Assembly: GCA_020632755.1 (NCBI GenBank)
Contig: JACKEY010000006.1
Location: 1-64,000 of the forward strand
Origin: Alphaproteobacteria bacterium
GTDB taxonomy: Bacteria > Myxococcota_A > UBA796 > UBA2385
DNA length: 64,000 bases
Direction: 5' to 3'
Both the position numbers and the translations under genes were made by a program. The notes below the pieces were generated by a model. The model was not told where the DNA came from, ran no database searches, and worked only from the letters and a program-made list of their open reading frames with translations. This document shows, one piece after another, positions 57,773 through 64,000 of the stretch; positions within the stretch are counted from its first letter, which is position 1; each line of letters begins with the position of its first letter.

Positions 57773-60700
57773 TCATCGCAACTCCACGGCGTCCGCACGG
57801 CGGAACAGGCTCTCGAGCCCCTGCATCAGCGCCTCGTCGGGGACCACGGTCGGGGCGAGCTTCACGGTCGTCCGGGCGTGCCCCGGCGTGCGCAGGTGCA
57901 GGGTGACCGGGATCCGCCCCTCGGACTCGCGCAGCACGCCCTCGAGCTGGGGCAGCCGGTCCATCGGCAGCTCGTGCTCGTCGACCCGGATGTGCAGCGC
58001 CCGCGTGCGACGGATGCGCACGTCGCTGAGCACCTCGGCCGACTCGGCCAGGATCTTGCTGCCCTCGCCCGTCTTCTCGAGCTTGCCGCGCACCAGCAGC
58101 GGCGCCTCGCTGGCGAGCGCCCGGGACGAGTGCAGGTAGGGCTCGGGGAAGAACACCAGCTCCAGGCTGCCGTGCTCGTCCTCGAGCGTGGCGAAGGCCA
58201 TCTTGCTGCCTTTCTTGGTGACGATCTGCCGGAAGGTCGTGACCATGCCGGCGATGGTGACCTCGCGGTCGGCCGGCATGCGATCCAGATCGGGGATGCT
58301 GCAGGTGACCATGCGCTCGACCAGCCCGCGGTAGGCCTGCAGCGGGTGGCCCGTGATGAAGAAGCCGAGCGCCTCGCGTTCCTTGGACAGCTTCACCGCG
58401 GTGGGCCAGTCGCCGACGTCCGGCAGCTGGATGCGCTTGGGCGCGGACGCCGCCGACAGCCCGCCGAACAGGCCCATCTGCCCGGCGGCGCGTTGTTCCT
58501 GCAGCCCCTGGGCGACGCTGACCGCCCCCGCCAGGCCCTCGAGCATCGCGCGGCGCGGGTGGCCGGTCCAGTCGAAGGCCCCGCACTTGATCAGGCTCTC
58601 CAGGACCTTCTTGTTGACCCGGCGGTAGTCCAGCCGATCCAGGCAGTCCATCAGGTCCGTGAACGACCCGCCGGCGTCGGCCCGGGCTTCCAGGATCGCC
58701 TCGATGGCGCTGTCCCCGACGCCCTTGACCGCCGCCATGCCGAACCGGATGACGTCGCGGGCGTCGGCCGGCACGTCGAAGCCCCGCACGCTGTGGTTCA
58801 CGTCCGGCGGCAGCACCTTGAGCCCGGCCCGCTTGCAGTCCCCGATGTAGGCGACCACCTTGTCGGTGTTGCCCGCTTCGATGGTCATCAGGGCGGCCAT
58901 GTACTCGGCGCGGTGGTGCGCCTTGAGCCAGGCCGTGAAGTAGCTGACGACGCCGTAGGCCGCCGAGTGCGACTTGTTGAAGCCGTAGCCGGCGAAGAAG
59001 GCCAGCAGGTCGAACAGATCGTGGGCCGCCTGTTCCGGGTGGCCGTTGTCCTTGGCGCCCTCGACGAAGATGGTGCGCTGCTTGTCCATCTCCTCGGGCT
59101 TCTTCTTGCCCATCGCCCGCCGCAGCAGGTCGGCGCCGCCCAGCGAGTAGCCGGCGTAGACCTGGGCGATCTGCATGACCTGTTCCTGGTAGACGATGGA
59201 CCCGTAGGTCGACTCCAGGATGGGCTGCAGGGACGGGTGGGGGTACTCGATCTCCTTCCGGCCGTGCTTGCAGTCGATGAAGTTGTCGACCATGCCGCTG
59301 CTGAGCGGACCCGGCCGGTACAGGGCCAGCAGCGCGATGAGGTCGTCGATGTTGCTGGGTCGCAGGCGGGTCAGCAGGTCCCGCATGCCGCTGCTCTCGA
59401 CCTGGAAGACGCCGAGCGCGTCGCCCTTCTGCAGCAGCGTGAAGGTGTCCCCGTCGTCCAGGGGCAGCCGCGCCATGTCCAGCTGCTCGCCGGTGTTCCG
59501 GGCGATCATCGCGACGGCGTCGCGGATCTGGTCCAGCGTCTTGAGCCCCAGGAAGTCGAACTTGATGAGCCCGATGCCCTCGGCCGACTTCATCTCGTAC
59601 TGGACGACGGGGCCGCCTTCCGGGCCGTCCCGGTACAGCGGGGCGTGTGCGACGATCGGCCGGTCGGCGATGACGACGCCGGCGGCGTGCACGCCGGTCT
59701 GGCGCACCATGCCCTCGACCCGCCGGGCCAGGGCGTAGACGCGGCCGACCTGGGGATCGCCCTCGACCAGGGTCTTCAGCCGCTCTTCCTCGAGCGCGGC
59801 GTCGAGCTTGATGCCGAGCTCGTTGGGCACCAGCTTGGCGATGGCGTCGGCGGCCCGGAAGTTGATGCCGAGCACCCGCGCCACGTCCTTGAGCGCGGCC
59901 TTCGCCTGCAGCTTGCCGTAGGTGATGATCTGGCTGACCAGCTCTTCGCCGTACTTCTTGCGGGTGTGCTCGATGACCTCTTCGCGGCGGTCCTGGCAGA
60001 AGTCGACGTCGATGTCCGGCATCGACACGCGCTCGGGGTTCAGGAAGCGCTCCATGAGCAGCCCGAACCGCAGCGGGTCGATGTCCGTGATGCGCATCGC
60101 GAAGTTGACCAGCGAGCCCGCGCCCGAGCCGCGGCCGGGGCCGACCGGGATCTCGTTGTCCTTGGCCCAGTTGATGAACTCCGCGACGATCAGCAGGTAG
60201 GCCGGGAAGCCCATGTCCTCGACGATGTCGAACTCGAAGCGCATGCGCGCGTGGTACTCGGCGTGCCGCTCCTCGGGCACGTCCTGCAGCCGCAGCTCCA
60301 GGCCCTTGTTGCCGTACCACTCGAAGTAGCCGTTGATGCTGCCGGCCCCGTCGGGCTTCGGCGGGATGCCCTGGTCAGGCGAGGGCAGGCCGTAGTCGGC
60401 GGGCGGCGGGAAGGCCCGGTAGAAGTACTCCCAGTTGGCCTGGGTGTCGGCCCGCGGCGCCTGGCTGCCCTTCACGACGGCGCCGTCGGGGCCAGCCGGC
60501 GGGTCCGGATCGGGGTCCGGCGGGGTCGTCGCCGGGAACCAGTAGGTGTCGGTCTTGAAGCCGAACCGGCAGCGCGCCGCGATCTCGACGGTGATGTCCA
60601 GCGCGTCCCCGTCGTCGGGGAACAGGGCCCGCATCTCGGCTTCGGACTTCAGGTACTGCTGGTCGGTGGGGACCGGCTCGCGGTCCGGCGCGTCCAGGTT

Positions 60701-61420
60701 CTCGCCGCGGCCGATGGCGTTGAGCAGGTCCAACGTGACGGCGTCCTGGGGGGTCAGGTAGCGCACGTCGTTGGTGACGACGGTGCGCAGGCCCAGGTCG
60801 CCCGCCAGCTGCCGGCCCAGGGCGTTCATCTCGGTCTGGCCGGGCAGGCCGGTGTCCTGCAGCTCGACGAACAGGTGGTCGGGGCCGAACAGCTCGCGCA
60901 GCCGGCGCAGGTCGTCGGCCGCCTGCTCGGGGCGCCCGGCGGCCAGCGCCCGCCCCACGGGCCCGTTGAGCCCGCTGGTCAGCACGATGAGCCCGTCCTT
61001 GTGCGCGGCGAGCAGGTCCCAGTCGATGCGCGGCCGGTAGTGCATGCCGTCGAAGATCGCGGTCGTGATCAGCGTCGACAGGTTGCGGTAGCCGACGGGG
61101 TTCCAGTCGGCGTCTTCGCCCTTGGGCGGCGGCGGCTCGCCCTCGACCAGGAAGACCAGGTGCCAGCCCCCGTCCGGCGCGCGGGCATCGCGGTGCGCGA
61201 GCCCGGGCGGCCACATCCAGATCTCGGCCCCCAGCACGGGCTGCACCCCGGCGCCCTTGGCGGCCCCGAAGAACCCGACCCCGCCGTACAGGTTGCAGGT
61301 GTCGGTGATCGCGCAGGCGGCCAGCTCGAGCCCGCCGGCGGCCTTGGCCAGGTACTTGGGGTCGACCGCCCCGTCCAGCAGCGAGAACTGGGTGCGGCAG
61401 TGCAGGTGGGCGAAGGCCAC
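57773..61420 (-). CDS. dnaE: DNA polymerase III alpha subunit
   Basis: This 1215-residue replicative polymerase has an N-terminal PHP domain, the polymerase palm with catalytic Asp residues in MPDIDVDFCQDRR (~475), fingers, tandem HhH and a C-terminal OB-fold (VTIAGMVTTFRQIVTKKG). The PHP domain keeps HLH at residues 5-7, but the usual TDH metal site reads ITDTCNLYG, so PHP nuclease activity is doubtful and a separate proofreading subunit would be needed. The start is a GTG after a long C/T-rich leader without a Shine-Dalgarno sequence. Confidence 0.96.
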   Translation of the reverse strand: MAFAHLHCRTQFSLLDGAVDPKYLAKAAGGLELAACAITDTCNLYGGVGFFGAAKGAGVQPVLGAEIWMWPPGLAHRDARAPDGGWHLVFLVEGEPPPPKGEDADWNPVGYRNLSTLITTAIFDGMHYRPRIDWDLLAAHKDGLIVLTSGLNGPVGRALAAGRPEQAADDLRRLRELFGPDHLFVELQDTGLPGQTEMNALGRQLAGDLGLRTVVTNDVRYLTPQDAVTLDLLNAIGRGENLDAPDREPVPTDQQYLKSEAEMRALFPDDGDALDITVEIAARCRFGFKTDTYWFPATTPPDPDPDPPAGPDGAVVKGSQAPRADTQANWEYFYRAFPPPADYGLPSPDQGIPPKPDGAGSINGYFEWYGNKGLELRLQDVPEERHAEYHARMRFEFDIVEDMGFPAYLLIVAEFINWAKDNEIPVGPGRGSGAGSLVNFAMRITDIDPLRFGLLMERFLNPERVSMPDIDVDFCQDRREEVIEHTRKKYGEELVSQIITYGKLQAKAALKDVARVLGINFRAADAIAKLVPNELGIKLDAALEEERLKTLVEGDPQVGRVYALARRVEGMVRQTGVHAAGVVIADRPIVAHAPLYRDGPEGGPVVQYEMKSAEGIGLIKFDFLGLKTLDQIRDAVAMIARNTGEQLDMARLPLDDGDTFTLLQKGDALGVFQVESSGMRDLLTRLRPSNIDDLIALLALYRPGPLSSGMVDNFIDCKHGRKEIEYPHPSLQPILESTYGSIVYQEQVMQIAQVYAGYSLGGADLLRRAMGKKKPEEMDKQRTIFVEGAKDNGHPEQAAHDLFDLLAFFAGYGFNKSHSAAYGVVSYFTAWLKAHHRAEYMAALMTIEAGNTDKVVAYIGDCKRAGLKVLPPDVNHSVRGFDVPADARDVIRFGMAAVKGVGDSAIEAILEARADAGGSFTDLMDCLDRLDYRRVNKKVLESLIKCGAFDWTGHPRRAMLEGLAGAVSVAQGLQEQRAAGQMGLFGGLSAASAPKRIQLPDVGDWPTAVKLSKEREALGFFITGHPLQAYRGLVERMVTCSIPDLDRMPADREVTIAGMVTTFRQIVTKKGSKMAFATLEDEHGSLELVFFPEPYLHSSRALASEAPLLVRGKLEKTGEGSKILAESAEVLSDVRIRRTRALHIRVDEHELPMDRLPQLEGVLRESEGRIPVTLHLRTPGHARTTVKLAPTVVPDEALMQGLESLFRRADAVELR

Positions 61421-61489
61421 GGGGAAGGCCGGGGGGAGGGGAGGAGGAGGGAGCGGTGGAGGAGGAGGAGGGGAGGGAGCGAGGGTAGA

Positions 61490-62785
61490 TCAGGAGGGAG
61501 CGGCGATCTCGAAGGCGTCGATGGCGCTGCCGGAGTCCGCCTCGAGGCGCTGCACGGAGATGGCGCCGTCGGCGGCGATGTCGAGCAGGGTGAACCCGTA
61601 GCTCTTCGACGATGCGACGCGCAGGGCGACCTCGTCGGGGCGGGCGGCCGTCGCGGCCTCGAGCTCCTCGTCGGGGTCGTAGAGCAAGGCGCCCGCGCCG
61701 CCGTCGACGACGTAGTGCACGCCGTCCACCACGAAGTGCTCGTAGGCGTGGCAGTGGCCGCAGAGCACCAGCGACACGCCGTGCGCCTGGAACAGGGCGT
61801 GGCGGGCGTCTCGCTCGGTCGGCTCCTCCACCCAGTACTTGCTGAAGGTGTACATCGGCCGGTGCATGCCCACGATGATCGCGGTCACGGCGTCGTCGGC
61901 CGCCGCCTCGGCCAGGGCGGACTCCAGCCAGGCCTGCTGGTCGGCCACCGCCTCGGCGTCGCCGTGGCTGCCGGACTCGGTGTCGAAGACCAGCCAGCGT
62001 ACGCCGGCGACATCGAAGCTGCCGTAGCGGGCGCCCTCGGCCCGGCCCTGCGGCATCAGGAGCCGATCGAACATGACGTGGGCCTCGTCCATGTCCTCGA
62101 ACTCGTGGTTGCCGGGCGTGACGGCCATCGCGGCGGTGCCGGTCAGGCCGGCCATGATCTGGAACCAGGTCGACCAGGTGTCGATCGGGCTGCTCTGGTA
62201 GACCATGTCGCCGCCGTGCACGACCAGGTCGGGGCCCTGCGACGCGGCCACGGCGGCCACGTCCGCCGACCGGGGCCACATGCTGTCGGCCAGCCACGCG
62301 ACCCGCGCGGTGTCGCCCCTGGCCGGTGGCGCCCGGAAGCTGCCGCTGGCCTGCTCGCCGCCGCCCAGGTCGACCCGCCAGGCGTAGGTCTCGCCAGGGA
62401 CCAGGTCCTCGAACAGGACCTCCTGCACCACGTAGAAGCCGGGCTCGTCGGGCATGGTGTCGGCGTCGTCGAGGCCCCAGGCGTAGGTCAGGTCGTCCTC
62501 GCGCAGTGAGGGGGTGGCCGTGACCTCGCCGGCGGGGCCGGCCAGGGTGACCGGCAGGGCGCGGGACTCTCGGGTCTCGAAGCGCAGGCGGACGGTCGAG
62601 GGGGTCAGCGGCTGGACCCAGGGAGGCTTGGACAGGGCGACCAGGGGCAGGTCGGCGGTTCCCGAGTCGGCGTCGCTGCCGGCGTCGCTGCCGGCGCCGC
62701 TCTCGGCGCCCTTGCCGCCGGTGCAGGCGGCGGCGCTCGCGGCTGCGGACAGGACCAGGAAGCGGCGGCGGCTGAAGCGGGACAC
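61490..62785 (-). CDS. Tat-exported metallophosphoesterase, purple acid phosphatase-like
   Basis: This 431-residue protein has a twin-arginine signal (SRRRFLVLSAAASAAAC) ending in a possible lipobox. A Gly/Ser/Asp stalk, a fibronectin-like N-terminal domain (~50-150) and a calcineurin-like phosphoesterase domain follow. Metal-binding motifs are WLADSMWP, HGGDMVY, TPGNHEFED, GMHRPMY and LCGHCHAYEH. It should hydrolyse phosphate esters in the periplasm or on the surface. Tat export fits cytoplasmic loading of a dinuclear metal site. The start is a GTG behind GGGAGGG. Confidence 0.87.
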   Translation of the reverse strand: MSRFSRRRFLVLSAAASAAACTGGKGAESGAGSDAGSDADSGTADLPLVALSKPPWVQPLTPSTVRLRFETRESRALPVTLAGPAGEVTATPSLREDDLTYAWGLDDADTMPDEPGFYVVQEVLFEDLVPGETYAWRVDLGGGEQASGSFRAPPARGDTARVAWLADSMWPRSADVAAVAASQGPDLVVHGGDMVYQSSPIDTWSTWFQIMAGLTGTAAMAVTPGNHEFEDMDEAHVMFDRLLMPQGRAEGARYGSFDVAGVRWLVFDTESGSHGDAEAVADQQAWLESALAEAAADDAVTAIIVGMHRPMYTFSKYWVEEPTERDARHALFQAHGVSLVLCGHCHAYEHFVVDGVHYVVDGGAGALLYDPDEELEAATAARPDEVALRVASSKSYGFTLLDIAADGAISVQRLEADSGSAIDAFEIAAPS

Positions 62786-62817
62786 GGACCCTCCCAGGGC
62801 AGCGGGCTGGGTAACCC

Positions 62818-62886
62818 GGGGCGGCCGCGCAGCGGTGTTCGGGGCGGCCGCGCCGCGGTGTTCGGGGCGGCTTCGCCGGGGTGGGC
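62818..62886. repeat. Tandem 23-bp repeat between phosphatase and rluA-like genes
   Basis: Three consecutive 23-base units start at 62818, 62841 and 62864. The first two differ at one base (CGC-A/C-GCGG) and share GGGGCGGCCGCGC and GCGGTGTTC; the third is degenerate. The array lies in the intergenic region between the divergently transcribed phosphatase and pseudouridine synthase genes and could form strong GC hairpins. Function is unknown. Confidence 0.7.
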
Positions 62887-62898
62887 TACGGGAGCGGC

Positions 62899-63615
62899 AT
62901 GGCGCCCTCCGATCCGGTGTACGCAGAAGCGGACGCGTGGCTGGCCCTGGCCAAGCCGCCGGGGGTCCCCGTGTTCCCGCCCCACGACGACCCGGCCGGG
63001 GACTGTCTGCTGGCCCGGCTGCTGGCCGCGCGGCCCGAGCAGGTCGACCACGCCTGGCCCGATGGCTTCGCGGGGGGGCTGGCCCACCGGCTGGACGTGC
63101 CCACCAGCGGGCTCGTGCTGGCGGCGCGGGACCCTGGCGGCCTGGACGCGCTGCGCGCCGCCTTCGCCAGCGGCCGCCTGCGCAAGCGCTACCTGTTCCT
63201 GACCCGCAAGGACGTGCCCTGGGACCAGCACCGCCTCGACCTGCCCCTGGCCCACGATCGCCGCCACAAGCGCCGGATGGTCGTCCAGCGCGGCCGGGAC
63301 ACGCCCCATCGCGGCCGCTGGTTCCCGGCCTCGACCACCCTGCGTCGCGGCGGGCCGACGCCCGAGGCCGGGCCCGACTGCAGGCTGTGGCATGCGGAGA
63401 TCCGCACCGGCGTCACCCACCAGGTGCGGGTGCACGCGGCCTTCGCCGGCCTGGCGCTCGCCGGCGATCGCCTCTACGGCGGCGGGCCGCCCTTGCCTTG
63501 CGACCCGCTCGGCAGCTTCCTGCTGCACCATGAAGGCCTCTCCGGCCTCGATCAGGACCCCCCGGCGCTGGCGCCTCCCCCGACCTGGCCCTCCCTCCCC
63601 CCGCACGGCCCATGA
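62899..63615 (+). CDS. RluA-type RNA pseudouridine synthase
   Basis: This 238-residue enzyme isomerises uridine to pseudouridine in rRNA or tRNA. It has the catalytic Asp in GLAHRLDVPTSGLVLAAR, the KRYLFL strand motif and GVTHQVRVHAAFAGLALAGD near the C-terminus. There is no N-terminal S4 domain. The ATG at 62899 sits four bases after GGGAG; an in-frame GTG six codons earlier is less likely. Its stop overlaps the next start (ATGA). Confidence 0.88.
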   Translation: MAPSDPVYAEADAWLALAKPPGVPVFPPHDDPAGDCLLARLLAARPEQVDHAWPDGFAGGLAHRLDVPTSGLVLAARDPGGLDALRAAFASGRLRKRYLFLTRKDVPWDQHRLDLPLAHDRRHKRRMVVQRGRDTPHRGRWFPASTTLRRGGPTPEAGPDCRLWHAEIRTGVTHQVRVHAAFAGLALAGDRLYGGGPPLPCDPLGSFLLHHEGLSGLDQDPPALAPPPTWPSLPPHGP

Positions 63616-64000
63616 CCCGCTCCTCCCCACGCAGCACACGCCGTCGGGACCTGCTCGATCGACAGGTGGCCACCGGCGTCTCGGTGGTGCTGCTGGTGGT
63701 CCTGGCCCTGTGGTTCTGGGGCACGGCGGGCTCGACCTCGGCCGCGCGGCTCGCCGTGCTGCGCACCATCGAGCCCTATGCCTTCGCCGTGCACGAGCAG
63801 CTGGTGTTCAACAAGAGCCACCTGGGCCAGTGGTTCCAGACGGTGCATGCCGGCTACGACGATGCCTGGACCTGGTCGGGGCACCGGGCCCCGTCGCTGT
63901 GGCTGGTCAGCCTGCTCTACCCGCTGAAGCCGTCGGCCCTGTGGCTGTCCGAGCTGATGATCGGCGCCATCGTGCTGGGCTGCATCCCCGCCGCGCTCAT
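63612..64000 (+). CDS. Polytopic membrane protein, DUF2079-like, C-terminus cut by window edge
   Basis: Only the first ~129 residues are visible. A basic N-terminus (RSTRRRDLLDRQ) precedes a transmembrane helix. The soluble segment EPYAFAVHEQLVFNKSHLGQ, then WTWSGHRAPSLWLVSLLYPL, leads into a second helix, resembling the start of DUF2079 or GT-C-like membrane proteins. The ATG overlaps the pseudouridine synthase stop. The function is unknown. Confidence 0.65.
   Translation, partial: MTRSSPRSTRRRDLLDRQVATGVSVVLLVVLALWFWGTAGSTSAARLAVLRTIEPYAFAVHEQLVFNKSHLGQWFQTVHAGYDDAWTWSGHRAPSLWLVSLLYPLKPSALWLSELMIGAIVLGCIPAAL

Noticed and set aside
57878..62509. 1543-codon plus-strand reading frame opposite dnaE
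   Set aside because: It covers dnaE and the phosphatase in antisense. Composition is typical of shadow frames.

Overview
The window is very GC-rich, with codon use strongly biased to G or C at third positions. That bias opens long antisense reading frames over almost every gene, and I treated those as shadows. The gene content fits a Myxococcota-type (former Deltaproteobacteria) chromosome: many lipoproteins with Asp/Gly/Ser/Thr-rich stalks behind the lipobox, a membrane-anchored Ser/Thr kinase, an ECF sigma/anti-sigma pair, a class III polyhydroxyalkanoate (PHA) synthase set, and an infC-rpmI-rplT ... ihfA-merR-tRNA-Pro block. The taxonomic statement is inference; no rRNA is present. I see 65 protein-coding genes (two cut by the window ends), two tRNA genes, no CRISPR array and no intact insertion sequence.

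Left part (1-7200) is a PHA locus. A phasin-like gene, phaE, two tandem class III phaC genes, an acyl-CoA synthetase, a lipoprotein and an outer-membrane-like protein run leftward. The PhaR-type regulator runs rightward, and the divergent region carries TGC/GCA palindromes over a plausible phasin promoter. A glutaredoxin follows, then a minC-minD-minE operon (7534-9745).

The middle-left (9800-36500) is mixed housekeeping and envelope genes: an exported ferritin-like protein; a DUF4920 lipoprotein-manA-glycosyltransferase operon; two cobalamin-binding-type radical SAM proteins; a START-like protein; a GPH-type transporter with a DUF2058 gene; a GNAT protein; the kinase; an aldo/keto reductase; a lamin-tail lipoprotein; an HU protein with a recognisable promoter; a large protein with a degenerate M48 peptidase-like motif; rfbC-rfbB; the sigma/anti-sigma pair; an apparently domesticated IS66-transposase-like protein; a CPA2 antiporter; a glutathione peroxidase; and a sulfotransferase-like protein.

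The centre (36500-44600) is the most unusual part, a surface-lipoprotein island. It has three tandem, equal-length, tyrosine-rich twin-arginine lipoproteins and a small Cys-rich lipoprotein. Next come two lipoprotein versions of the eukaryote-type calcium-dependent protein-arginine deiminase (PAD) flanking a HEAT-repeat protein, with translational-coupling overlaps at both junctions. A five-heme c-type cytochrome lipoprotein lies upstream. The PADs keep the Asp, His-x-Asp and Cys catalytic residues at spacings almost identical to human PADI enzymes.

The right part (44800-64000) holds an SLC13-type permease behind a pair of 15-bp operator-like repeats, an exported MsrB, a large secreted protein of unknown family, a membrane protein, a heme-binding protein and a membrane LuxR-type regulator. 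It continues with tRNA-Pro, merR, ihfA, a lipoprotein, rplT, rpmI and infC (TTG start). This order lacks the pheS-pheT pair usually found between rplT and ihfA. After tRNA-Val come lipB, an AI-2E family transporter, an LPP20-like exported protein, dnaE, a Tat-exported metallophosphatase, an RluA-type pseudouridine synthase and the start of a membrane protein.

Recurring themes are GTGA/ATGA/TGATG junctions between co-directional genes, GTG or TTG starts, and C/T-rich leaders without a Shine-Dalgarno sequence upstream of several genes.
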